A stretch of 64,000 nucleotides of DNA, taken from positions 1-64,000 of the forward strand of contig NZ_JAIRAU010000044.1 of assembly GCF_020073745.1 (NCBI RefSeq), in the 5' to 3' direction. The position numbers were made by a program, and so were the translations under genes. The first letter of the stretch is position 1. Every line of letters starts with the position of its first letter. Positions 24,807-32,838 of the stretch are shown here, one piece after another. The stretch is from Nannocystis pusilla (GTDB lineage Bacteria; Myxococcota_A; Polyangia; Nannocystales; Nannocystaceae). The notes beneath the pieces are model-generated. The model was given only the letters and a program-made list of their open reading frames with translations, was not told the origin of the DNA and ran no database searches.

Positions 24807-25688
24807 TCACGAGCGGATGCTGGCGGCGATCGGGGTGGGCACGGCGAGGAGCTGCTCGGACCAGCGGCGGAGGTGGGCGAGGAGGTCGTTGCGGCCGGCG
24901 CAGGCGGGGACGCGGCCGGCGGCCTTTTCGACGAGGTCGCCGAGGTGGACGGTGGCGCCGGACAGGCCGAGCTCGTGGACGGCCGAGGGCCGGTCGTGGA
25001 CGCGGTCCTGGCCGACAGGCTTGCCGAGCAGCTCGGGCCGGCCGTAGGCGTCGCGGATGTCGTCGGCGATCTGGTAGGCCTCGCCGAGCCGGTAGCCGAG
25101 GCCGGTCCACTGCAAGGGGTCGCCGCCGCCGGTCAAGGCGCCGGCGATGATGGCGGCCTCGAACAGGGCGCCGGTCTTGGCCCGGTGGTAACGCCCGAGG
25201 TCGTCGAGGTCGGACTCGGACTCCCAGCCCTGACCGGCCACGATGCCCGAGGGCCCGCCGACGCCGCGGGCGATGACGCGGAGCAGGCCGGGCAAGAGGT
25301 GCGGGTGCGGGCCGCCGGCGCGCGCGAGGGTCTCGAAGGCGAGGACGATGAGGGCGTTGCCGGCGAGGATCGCCAGCTCCTCGCCGAAGGCGGCGTGGAC
25401 GGTCGCCTGGCCGCGGCGCACCGCGGCGTCGTCGAAGCACGGCAGGTCGTCGTAGACGAGCGAGGCGCAGTGCAAGAGCTCGATCGCGGCCGCGGCCGCG
25501 TCGGTCAAGGCCGGGTGCGCGTCGCCGCAAGCGCCCGCGACGGCGAGACAGAACTCGGGGCGAAACCGGGCGCCGCCGGGGAAGACGGCGTGCCGCATGG
25601 CATCCCCCAGCCGCGGCGGGCACGGCAATGCGGTCGCCTGGTCGAGACAGCTCTTGAGGGCTCGGTCGATGCGCCGTCGAGATTCCAT
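24807..25688 (-). CDS. crtE: Geranylgeranyl diphosphate synthase
   Basis: 293 aa. A trans-isoprenyl diphosphate synthase that condenses isopentenyl diphosphate with allylic diphosphates to give the C20 carotenoid precursor. The first Asp-rich motif is VYDDLPCFDD (DDx4D form, typical of bacterial CrtE/IspA), the second is IADDIRDAYG (DDxxD); GGARFRPEF near residue 40 supplies the diphosphate-binding Arg. The chain-length region before the first motif has small residues (ELLHCASLV), which allow a C20 product. It starts 167 bp from divergent crtD, sharing a regulatory region. Confidence 0.9.
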   Translation of the reverse strand: MESRRRIDRALKSCLDQATALPCPPRLGDAMRHAVFPGGARFRPEFCLAVAGACGDAHPALTDAAAAAIELLHCASLVYDDLPCFDDAAVRRGQATVHAAFGEELAILAGNALIVLAFETLARAGGPHPHLLPGLLRVIARGVGGPSGIVAGQGWESESDLDDLGRYHRAKTGALFEAAIIAGALTGGGDPLQWTGLGYRLGEAYQIADDIRDAYGRPELLGKPVGQDRVHDRPSAVHELGLSGATVHLGDLVEKAAGRVPACAGRNDLLAHLRRWSEQLLAVPTPIAASIRS

Positions 25689-25855
25689 GGCCGCTGCTCA
25701 CGCCCGATCGGGCCGCCGTAGGGTCGCTTGAGGGCCTGCCGGCCAGGAAATTAGGCTCAAAAGCATGCCTGCCTGTTCAAAGACTGTCAATAAATCGGGT
25801 TAACATTGGACAAAGACTTGAAACCTGGAGTGGTCGCGATAATTTGGTGACAGTC
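25689..25855. promoter_or_regulatory. crtE/crtD divergent control region
   Basis: The AT-richest stretch nearby. On the minus strand TTGACA (complement of 25785-25790) is followed after ~18 nt by ATGCTT, a plausible crtE promoter. On the plus strand GACTTG (25815-25820) and GATAAT (25838-25843) with a 17-nt spacer could serve crtD, giving a very short leader. Direct repeats CAAAGACT occur at 25778 and 25811, 33 bp apart, on the same helical face, and may be operator half-sites. The promoter calls are by eye. Confidence 0.45.
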
Positions 25856-27421
25856 ATGGTGGTGGCGAAGCAGAGCCCCCGGGTGGTCGTGGTCGGCGGC
25901 GGGGCCGGAGGGCTGGCGGCGGCGGTCGACTGTGCCCGCCGAGGGGCCGCGGTGGTGGTGCTCGAGCGCGGCGCGGCGGTCGGCGGCAAGGTGCGCCAGG
26001 AGTGGGTCGGAGGCCAGCCGATCGATGCGGGGCCCACGGTGCTCACCATGCGCTGGGTGTTCGAGGCGCTGTTCGCCGACGCGGACGATGCGCTCGGCGA
26101 GCACGTGCAGCTGCAACCGCTGCCGCTGCTGGCCCGCCACGCCTGGCAAGACGGCGAGCGGCTCGACCTGTACGCCGACCGCGAGGCCTCGGCCGCGGCG
26201 ATCGCCCGCTTCGCCTCGGGGGCCGACGCCTCCGGGTACCTCGCGTTCTGCCGCCACACAGAGGCGATCTACCAGAAAGTGCAGGATCCGTTCATCCGCG
26301 CGGTGCGGCCGACGCTGGCCGGGATGGTCGGCTCCCTGGGCCTGCGCGGGCTGCCGGGCGCCCTCGGGATCGATTTCCACCGCACGATGTGGAAGGCGAT
26401 CTGCGATTATTTCCAGGATCCCCGGCTGCGCCAGCTGTTCGCCCGCTACGCGACCTACTACGGCTCGAACCCGTTCGAGGCGCCGGCGACCCTCAACCTG
26501 ATCGCCCACGTCGAACAGGCCGGGGTGTGGGCGCCGGTCGGCGGGATGACGGCGTTGATCCAGGCGGTGGCCGGGCTGGCGCGCCGCCTCGGGGCGGAGA
26601 TCCGCCAGGAGGCCGCGGTCACGGCGATCGAGGCCGACAGCCGGGTACGGGCGGTCCGGCTGGCCAGCGGCGAGCGCATCGCGGCCGACGCGGTGATCTT
26701 CGCCGGCGACCTGGCGGCGCTGTCCGGCGGGCTGCTCGGCGCGGCGGCGGCGCGGGCGGTGAAGGGGCCGCCGAGGTCGCGGCGCTCGCTGTCGGCGGTG
26801 ACGTGGTGCCTGCGCGGCACGACCGAGGGCTGGCCGCTCGCGTATCACAACGTACTGTTCTCGCGGGACTACGCGGCCGAGTTCACGGCGCTGTTCGCCC
26901 GCGGGGCGCTCCCGCACGAGCCGACTGTCTACGTGTGTGCGCCGGATCGCCTGGGCGATCCCCGGCCGGAGGTGGCGGAGCGCCTGTTCGTCCTGGTGAA
27001 CGCGCCGCCACGCGGCGGCGAAGGGTGGCTCACGGCGAGGGAGATCGAGGCATGCGAACGAGCGACATGGGGAGTGATCGAGCGCTGCGGGCTGTCGATG
27101 GCGCCGACGGAGCCGCCGCGGGTGACGACGCCCGACGAGTTCGCGGCGAGGTTCCCAGGCTCGGGCGGGGGGCTGTACGGGACGGCGACGCGGGGCCTGC
27201 TGGACGCGATGGTGCGGCCGACAGCGGCGACGAAGCTGCCGGGGCTCTACGTGGCCGGGGGCAGCGTGCATCCGGGAGCGGGGGTGCCGATGGCGACGCT
27301 GAGCGGGCGCTACGCGGCGACGACGGCGTGCGCGGGCCTCGCTTCGACCGGGTGGTCCCTCCGGGCGGCTACGGCTGGTGGTACCTCGACGCGCTCAGCG
27401 ACGACGGCAGCCACGGACTGA
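25856..27421 (+). CDS. crtD: 1-hydroxycarotenoid 3,4-desaturase (methoxyneurosporene dehydrogenase)
   Basis: 521 aa from ATG 25856 (GGTGA 5 nt upstream; TTG 25844 and GTG 25847 are in frame). CrtD introduces the 3,4 double bond in 1-hydroxy carotenoids. FAD fold: RVVVVGGGAGGLAAAVD with VVVLERGAAVGGK. The segment PIDAGPTVLTMRWVFEALF is diagnostic of CrtD; CrtI would read DKGPS...P there. C-terminal FAD contact: LPGLYVAGGSVHPGAGVPM. It is followed by crtC, whose start lies 94 nt inside crtD, so the two are co-translated, matching the CrtC-then-CrtD order of reactions. Confidence 0.88.
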   Translation: MVVAKQSPRVVVVGGGAGGLAAAVDCARRGAAVVVLERGAAVGGKVRQEWVGGQPIDAGPTVLTMRWVFEALFADADDALGEHVQLQPLPLLARHAWQDGERLDLYADREASAAAIARFASGADASGYLAFCRHTEAIYQKVQDPFIRAVRPTLAGMVGSLGLRGLPGALGIDFHRTMWKAICDYFQDPRLRQLFARYATYYGSNPFEAPATLNLIAHVEQAGVWAPVGGMTALIQAVAGLARRLGAEIRQEAAVTAIEADSRVRAVRLASGERIAADAVIFAGDLAALSGGLLGAAAARAVKGPPRSRRSLSAVTWCLRGTTEGWPLAYHNVLFSRDYAAEFTALFARGALPHEPTVYVCAPDRLGDPRPEVAERLFVLVNAPPRGGEGWLTAREIEACERATWGVIERCGLSMAPTEPPRVTTPDEFAARFPGSGGGLYGTATRGLLDAMVRPTAATKLPGLYVAGGSVHPGAGVPMATLSGRYAATTACAGLASTGWSLRAATAGGTSTRSATTAATD

Positions 27422-28266
27422 CGATCATCGCCTTCGTCGGCAGCGTGTTCTCGCCGTACTACGCCAGGGCCCGCGCGAAGGCCCCGGCCGGCGCGGCCGA
27501 CCCGATGGCCCATTGCGCGATCAACGTGGCGCTCTACGGGCCGGGGATCGACGCGTGGGTGTTCACCGAGTACGGCGCCAGCGAGGTCGAACGCCGGCCG
27601 GAGCAGCTGCAGGTCGGCCGCAGCGCGATCGGCTGGGAGGGCGACTGCCTGGTGGTCCGCTTCGACGAGCGCACGGCGGTGTTCGGCCAGCGCGTGGCCG
27701 GGACGGTGCGCCTGTACCCGTCGGCGTTCCCGAACCGGCCCGAGCCGCTCGACGCCCACGGCCGCCACACGTGGTTCCCGGCGGCCCCGCACGCGCACGT
27801 GGTCGCCGAGCTGACGGCGCCGCAGCTGACGCTGCGCGGGACCGGCTACCACGACGCGAACTTCGGCGACGAGCCGCTCGAGGCGGGCTTCCACGACTGG
27901 AGCTGGTCCCGCGCGGCGCTGCCCGACCGCACGGTGGTGCTGTACGACGCCCACCGCTGCGACGGCAGCACGCTGCAGCTCGGCCGGGTGTTCCACGCCG
28001 ACGGCCACGTCGAGCCGCTGGCGGCCGCGCAGACGATGACGCTCGGCCGCACGCGCTGGTGGATCGCCCGCTCGACCCGCACCGACGGGGCGCCGGCGAA
28101 GGTCGTCCGCACGCTCGAGGACACGCCCTTCTACGCGCGCACGCAGGTGGCCACCGCCTTCGGCGAGGTGCCGGTGCGCGCGGTCCACGAGTCGCTGTCG
28201 CTGTCGCGCTTCTGCTCGCCGCTGGTGCAGACGATGCTGCCGTTCCGGATCCGCCGGGTGAGCTAG
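27328..28266 (+). CDS. crtC: Carotenoid 1,2-hydratase (hydroxyneurosporene synthase)
   Basis: 312 aa from a proposed GTG at 27328; no ATG is available before conserved sequence starts, and the conserved N-terminus GGYGWWYLDALSDDG begins only ~12 codons later. CrtC hydrates the terminal 1,2 double bond of acyclic psi-ends. Landmarks: LTIIAFVGSVFSPYYA, CAINVALYG, YHDANFGDEPLEAGFHDWSW and a basic C-terminus FRIRRVS. The domain is all-beta (lipocalin-like pair). It overlaps crtD by 94 nt in another frame. The exact start is the least certain part; GTG 27352 is an alternative. Confidence 0.85.
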   Translation: MRGPRFDRVVPPGGYGWWYLDALSDDGSHGLTIIAFVGSVFSPYYARARAKAPAGAADPMAHCAINVALYGPGIDAWVFTEYGASEVERRPEQLQVGRSAIGWEGDCLVVRFDERTAVFGQRVAGTVRLYPSAFPNRPEPLDAHGRHTWFPAAPHAHVVAELTAPQLTLRGTGYHDANFGDEPLEAGFHDWSWSRAALPDRTVVLYDAHRCDGSTLQLGRVFHADGHVEPLAAAQTMTLGRTRWWIARSTRTDGAPAKVVRTLEDTPFYARTQVATAFGEVPVRAVHESLSLSRFCSPLVQTMLPFRIRRVS

Positions 28267-28269
28267 CGT

Positions 28270-28342
28270 ACATGTCCTGAGAGGAATGCTCGCGAGGACA
28301 TGCCCTTTGGAGCATGCCCGGGCGAGCATGTCCGGGGGCGGG
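28270..28342. repeat. Five-unit 14-bp CATG array after crtC
   Basis: ATG at 28272, 28286, 28300, 28314 and 28328, exactly 14 bp apart. The pattern closely matches the array at 29753-29809 (shared AGAGGAATG, AGGACATGC, GGCGAGCATGTCCG), so the two derive from a common ancestor or are under common constraint. It begins 5 bp after the crtC stop codon. Confidence 0.9.
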
Positions 28343-28942
28343 CTCGCCCGGATCGCGCGCCCGGGCATTCCTGAGCGCCTCGACCTCGATCCCCGGTGTC
28401 GATGCAGACGACGATCGGATCGGACGGCCCGCGAGCCCGGCCGAAAGCACGCACCGTCCCGAATTCGAGCGTCGAGAGCTATTTCAGCTCCTGCGGCCGT
28501 GACGGTGACCGACAGTTGAATTGTGCGTGGTGGCGGAGAAATTGCGGAGGCGCCTTCGATTCGAAGGGTACGAACCCGGCGTCGGCCAGCTACCAAAGAT
28601 ACGATAACCGCCGGCTCTACCGGAGTCGCGATTCGCCCCGGTGCGTCCTGCGTCGATCGCGGCGCGGCGATGCGCCGCATCGGTTCGTTTTGGCGCTGGT
28701 GGTCGCGTTCGCGTGAAGAACGCTTCATGATGCGGCTGAGGCCGCCAAGCCTGCCCGGAGCGCCTATTCACTCGCCGGGTCGAGATCGATCGAATATTCC
28801 GCACGCCAGCGATCTGGGTCGATGCGCGCCGATGGTTTCGAAGCGGCGATCGGAGGTGCTACAAGGCGGGCCAGCCGCCGGCGCCCACATTCTCGTGGGA
28901 GCGCCGCCGGGAAGTTGCATTCAAACCCGAGAGATTCGACTC
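28343..28942. other. 600-bp intergenic stretch
   Basis: No protein-like frame with a ribosome-binding site was found. The stretch is locally AT-richer (28540-28800) than its surroundings, for example around 28595-28625 and 28790-28810, which suits promoter DNA for the downstream lipoprotein, but no specific elements are claimed. Confidence 0.4.
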
Positions 28943-29587
28943 ATGCGTACCATTTCCAAGCTTTCCCTCGCTGCCCTCTTCACCGTCTCGTTCACCGCCT
29001 GCCCCGCGGACGAGGGCGAGACGACCGACACCACCGCGGCCACCCCGGGCACGGACGCGACCGCCACGATGACCCCGGCGACCGCCACCGAGTCCCCCAC
29101 GGGCACGGACGGCACGGAGGGCTCGGACACCGAGGCCCCGACGACCACCGAGACGACGGGTAACGGCGGGGCCGGGTTCTGCGCCCAGACCTGCGCGGCC
29201 GTGGCCGAGTGCGTGCCGATGGGCGGCAACGAGGCCGACTACGCCTGCACCGACGGCTTCTGCGAGTACAAGGGCCAGCTCCCGGCCTGCGACGACACCA
29301 CCTGCCCGGCGGCCGCCGGCGGCGCTTGTGCCGACGTCAACGGCGTCAACCAGTGCACCTTCCCGTGCACCGAGGGCGGCACCGAGTGCGACCTCCTCCA
29401 GCTCGAGTGCACCGGCATGAACGACGCCGGTGAGCCGATCTGCGCGGCCAAGCCCTGCGGCGGCGTGGCCGAGGGTGCCGCCTGCGAGATCGCCGGCTTC
29501 GGTCAGCTCGGCGTCTGCACCGACGGCGTGTGCTCGTGCTCCGCGGACACCGAGTGCACCGCCGAGGGCTACGCCTGCAACCAGTAA
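28943..29587 (+). CDS. Cys-rich lipoprotein
   Basis: 214 aa from ATG 28943. Lipoprotein signal SLAALFTVSFTAC (Cys 20), then a ~55-residue Thr/Asp/Glu linker, then about 135 residues with 18 Cys in regularly spaced pairs (FCAQTCAAVAECVPMGG, TCPAAAGGACADVNG, GVCSCSADTEC), a pattern expected for disulfide-bonded EGF- or knottin-like modules. A function in surface binding is inferred only. It has its own strong downstream terminator and is flanked on both sides by five-unit 14-bp arrays. Confidence 0.85.
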   Translation: MRTISKLSLAALFTVSFTACPADEGETTDTTAATPGTDATATMTPATATESPTGTDGTEGSDTEAPTTTETTGNGGAGFCAQTCAAVAECVPMGGNEADYACTDGFCEYKGQLPACDDTTCPAAAGGACADVNGVNQCTFPCTEGGTECDLLQLECTGMNDAGEPICAAKPCGGVAEGAACEIAGFGQLGVCTDGVCSCSADTECTAEGYACNQ

Positions 29588-29673
29588 GTCGGCCGGGCGG
29601 TCCCTGAGGGGCGCTCTCGCGCGCCCCGGTCAGGTGACCGCGTATGTCCCGAGGGACATGCCGACATGAGAGC

Positions 29674-29713
29674 TCCGGGTCGCACGTCGACGACGCGCGA
29701 CCCGGATTCTTTT
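29674..29713 (+). terminator. Rho-independent terminator
   Basis: Stem TCCGGGTCGC / GCGACCCGGA (10 bp) with a 13-nt loop followed by TTCTTTT, 87 nt after the Cys-rich lipoprotein stop. Confidence 0.85.
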
Positions 29714-29750
29714 AAAATGGGCCGCTCCTGCGCGGGCGGGCGTCTTCAGG

Positions 29751-29822
29751 ACATGTTCAAAGAGGAATGTCGCAAAGGACATGCTCGTTGGTGCATGTTC
29801 AGGCGAGCATGTCCGAGCGGCG
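29751..29822. repeat. Five-unit 14-bp CATG array at phosphodiesterase 3' end
   Basis: ATG at 29753, 29767, 29781, 29795 and 29809, exactly 14 bp apart. The last two units lie inside the end of the minus-strand phosphodiesterase gene and encode its final residues (RRSDMLA), so the array has entered or co-evolved with the coding sequence. Confidence 0.9.
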
Positions 29823-31397
29823 GCGGTAGGGGCGGAGACCGAGCAGGGCGGCGACGGCCACGGCGACGGCGTTGAGCATGCCGAGCATGAGGGTGGCGAA
29901 GTAGGGGAAGAAGTAGATCGCGGGGGGCGGGACCGGGAAGCCGAGGCGCCAGCCGAGGGCGACGGGGTGGGCCAGGCTGAGGACGGTGCCGAGCGCGGAC
30001 AGGGCGGCGAGGTCGAGCATGAGGGCGCAGCGATCGCGGCGCAGCAGCCAGTGGCCGAGCGTGGCGAGGGTGGTCCAGGCGAGGCCGAGGACCACGGTGA
30101 AGCCGATGAACTCGCCGCGGCCGGCCACCGAGCTGAGGTCGAAACTGCCGCGCAGGCCGACCTGCAGGGCGTAGGTGACGACGGCGAACAGGGCGACGAA
30201 GCCGAGGCCGAACAGGGCGCCGGGGCGGGCGTGGTCGCGGCGGGCGCGACGGCGGTGGACGAGGGCCTGGGCGACGAGCACGAATCCGAGGAGGGCGGCG
30301 AAGGGGACGGCGGCGAGCAGCTGGCTGCGGCGGTGGGCGGCGTAGAAGCGGTCCCAGCTGCCGTCGCTGGCGGGCAGCCACCCGCGCAGAGCGGCCTCGT
30401 TGACGCGGCGGAACCGCTCGACGGCGGCGCGGCGGTCGGCGAGGTAGTCGGCGGGCAGGACGGCCGGGTCGGCGATGTCCCAGAGCACGTCGAGCTCGTC
30501 GTCGCCGGCGCGCATGTGGGCGGGGAACGGCAGGCCGAGCAGGAGCGCCAGGGACGGCCCTACTGTGGTGATTCGCAAATGCCCGTGGTCGGGCAGGTGG
30601 CGCACGCCGAGGCCGGCGTGGCAGGTCATGACGTTGGCGATCGGCTCCTGGGCCCCGCCGTGGCCGCCGCGCGGCGAGTGGCCGTGATCGGCGGTGACGA
30701 TGACGAGGTCCTGCGCGAGGTCGAGGCGCTGCAGCAGGGCGGTGAGCTCGCGATCGACGCGGGCGACGGCGGCCTCGTACTCGCGCGAGGCGGCGCCGTG
30801 CTCGTGGCCGGCCTCGTCGACGTAGAGCGGATGGACGAGCACGAGGTCGGCCGCGGGGGCGCGGGCGAAGTAGTCGACGTCGAGGCCGGCGAGCTCGAAG
30901 GAGGTGAAGCCGCGCGGGAACAGCTCCTGCCACCACGGGACCTCGCTGATGCCGGCGACCGAGAGGCCGGCGGCGCGGGCCAGGTCCCACACCGACTCGG
31001 CGAACAGCGGCGACTCGTCGTCGTTGCCGCGGGCGCCGGTGCGGTCCTGTTCGAGGCCGGTGGAGATCGTGGCGTAGACGGGCCGCGACATCGAGGGCGC
31101 GCCGACGGCGGTCTTGCGACACTGGCCGCGCTCGCGCAAAAGAGCGATCGCGCCCATCGTCCGCGCGGCCTCGTGTCCGAGGCCGTCGATCACCACGAGC
31201 ACGCTGTGGCGCGGTCTCCGCGGGCCCGCGTTCGCCGCCACGACGTCGGCGACGGGCACCGCGTAGAAACCGCTGGCGTGGGAGGACAGCCGCGCGGAGT
31301 AGGTGAGCCCCAGCAGCCACGGCACGGCGAGGCCGAGCGCGCAGCAGACGAGGAGGAGCCACATGCATCGCCGCTCGGTCATGTCGCGGGAGAGCAT
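29799..31397 (-). CDS. Membrane-bound type I phosphodiesterase/alkaline-phosphatase-superfamily protein
   Basis: 532 aa. N-terminal membrane helix (MWLLLVCCALGLAVPWLLGL), then a periplasmic alkaline-phosphatase-superfamily domain: VLVVIDGLGHEAA (first metal Asp), SMSRPVYATISTG (Thr/Ser nucleophile region), YVDEAGHEHG (metal Asp/His) and VIVTADHGHSPRGGHG (metal Asp-His and His). Residues ~345-520 hold about six membrane helices, an arrangement like PIG-N-type phosphoethanolamine transferases. Transfer or hydrolysis of a phosphodiester on an envelope lipid or glycan is inferred. ATG 31397 and ATG 31382 are both possible; they are the two ATGs of a CATG pair 15 bp apart. Confidence 0.8.
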   Translation of the reverse strand: MLSRDMTERRCMWLLLVCCALGLAVPWLLGLTYSARLSSHASGFYAVPVADVVAANAGPRRPRHSVLVVIDGLGHEAARTMGAIALLRERGQCRKTAVGAPSMSRPVYATISTGLEQDRTGARGNDDESPLFAESVWDLARAAGLSVAGISEVPWWQELFPRGFTSFELAGLDVDYFARAPAADLVLVHPLYVDEAGHEHGAASREYEAAVARVDRELTALLQRLDLAQDLVIVTADHGHSPRGGHGGAQEPIANVMTCHAGLGVRHLPDHGHLRITTVGPSLALLLGLPFPAHMRAGDDELDVLWDIADPAVLPADYLADRRAAVERFRRVNEAALRGWLPASDGSWDRFYAAHRRSQLLAAVPFAALLGFVLVAQALVHRRRARRDHARPGALFGLGFVALFAVVTYALQVGLRGSFDLSSVAGRGEFIGFTVVLGLAWTTLATLGHWLLRRDRCALMLDLAALSALGTVLSLAHPVALGWRLGFPVPPPAIYFFPYFATLMLGMLNAVAVAVAALLGLRPYRRRSDMLA

Positions 31398-31460
31398 GGC
31401 CGATGCTGCGCGCCCGGGCGAATGCTGCTAGGAGAGGGGCGCCCCGGGAGAGGGGCCACG

Positions 31461-32648
31461 ATGCACCGCGTCTGCAGATCGCTGGCACTCGTCGCGGCCG
31501 CGCTGGCGGCCTGCGCCCCGACCTGGAAGGCGCCGCTGGTGGTCGACCACCGCGAGGTCGCGCGCGCCCTGCACGACCCGGCCGACGTCGGCGCGCGCTT
31601 CGATCCAAAGGCGGTGCCGGTGATCGCGGCGCCGCACAAGCTCCGGCCGTGCTGCGCGTTCGGCCAGGACCTGCGCGCCGAGGTCGGGCCGGTGCCGGTG
31701 CCGCTGTACAAGAACGAGAACATCCGCTCGCCCGACGAGCTCGGGCCGCACGGCTACGACCGCGGCGGCGCGTCGCCCGAGCGCAACGGGCTGGTCTACA
31801 CCTGCCGCGGCGGCTTCCTCGACATCGCCCACGTGCGCGACACGGCCGACAAGACGCTCTTCTTGACGCTGCAGCTGGTGCGCGCGCTGCCGGGCGAGGT
31901 CACCGTCGAGTGGCCGGACGAGGGCACGCAGCGGCGCGTGAAGCTGAAGGCCTTGCCGAAGGGGCTGCTCGAGCGCCACGGGCGGTGGAAGACGGCGACG
32001 TTGCTGGCCGGCTGGGCGGTCCAGCAGCTGGCGACGTGGCACGAGGTGGTGACGTGGTACGGCTTCGAGAGCGTGCCCGGGGTGTCGGAGCGGCTGTCGG
32101 CGTTCTCGCCGGAGGACGTGTATTCGAACGTGCTCGGCATCAACCTGGCGGCGGGGCTGATCCTCGACGGGGAGATCCGCTCGCGCGAGGCGTACGACAC
32201 GGCGATGCAGGCGTGGCTGCGCGAGGCGCTGCGCCGCCTCGGGGCGGTGTCGAAGCAGGAGGCCCGCGCGGCGATGCAGGCGGTCGACGGCCGCTGGTGG
32301 GACTCGCGCAAGCGGATCCCCGAGTTCACGCTGGTGACGCGACGCTATGTGCATAACGATTCGCCGGTGCCGGCGTGGCTGGTCGACGCTCCCGACATTC
32401 GCAAGACCTGCTCGGGACAGCCGCCGCCGCTGCCGCTGGTGCTCGAGCAGAAGATCGGCGAGCACGAGATCGCGGCGCTGGTGACCGTCGAATTCGAGTT
32501 CGACTCGTGGCTGCCGGAGCGGTTCCCGCTGCCGATCGCCAGGGGCTCGACGGTGACGCCGCGCGACTTCTCGGCCATCTTCGCGGGCATCCGCGCGGAG
32601 GCCGTCGAGGCGTTCGGGCCCGACTTCGACAAGCCCGACGACGGATGA
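31461..32648 (+). CDS. Lipoprotein, DUF4056-like
   Basis: 395 aa from ATG 31461 with GGGAGAGGGG 5-10 nt upstream. Lipobox ALAAC (Cys 18). The mature region contains LRPCCAFGQDL, RNGLVYTCRGGFLDIAHVR, a helical block WAVQQLATWHEVVTWYGFE, AFSPEDVYSNVLGINLA, and a C-terminal beta-rich segment. The PCCAFG motif and the DIAHVRD/WHEV pair look like the DUF4056 family (function unknown); His and Glu in these two motifs could form a metal site. Divergent from the phosphodiesterase, 63 bp apart. Confidence 0.75.
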   Translation: MHRVCRSLALVAAALAACAPTWKAPLVVDHREVARALHDPADVGARFDPKAVPVIAAPHKLRPCCAFGQDLRAEVGPVPVPLYKNENIRSPDELGPHGYDRGGASPERNGLVYTCRGGFLDIAHVRDTADKTLFLTLQLVRALPGEVTVEWPDEGTQRRVKLKALPKGLLERHGRWKTATLLAGWAVQQLATWHEVVTWYGFESVPGVSERLSAFSPEDVYSNVLGINLAAGLILDGEIRSREAYDTAMQAWLREALRRLGAVSKQEARAAMQAVDGRWWDSRKRIPEFTLVTRRYVHNDSPVPAWLVDAPDIRKTCSGQPPPLPLVLEQKIGEHEIAALVTVEFEFDSWLPERFPLPIARGSTVTPRDFSAIFAGIRAEAVEAFGPDFDKPDDG

Positions 32649-32838
32649 ATCCGGCGCGAAAACGCGCGACAAAAATCAGCCGTCAAGGCGTGACGGATCG
32701 CGTGGCGGCTGCCACTACCCCTGCGGGGCCCGTGGTGCCGGAGTCGCGCCGGTAGCACGCGATATCCATAACGCGACGTATCCGCCCGGTTCCGCTCCGG
32801 TTCGCACAGCTTCAGGTCTCACCGGCCTCGAAGCGCTT

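Noticed and set aside
26002..28266. 754-codon plus-strand frame as one protein
   Set aside because: The first part is the crtD region read in the wrong frame; only the part from about 27328 is CrtC.
28270..28342. 14-bp arrays as a CRISPR array
   Set aside because: Period of 14 bp with no unique spacers of 25-40 bp and no cas genes.
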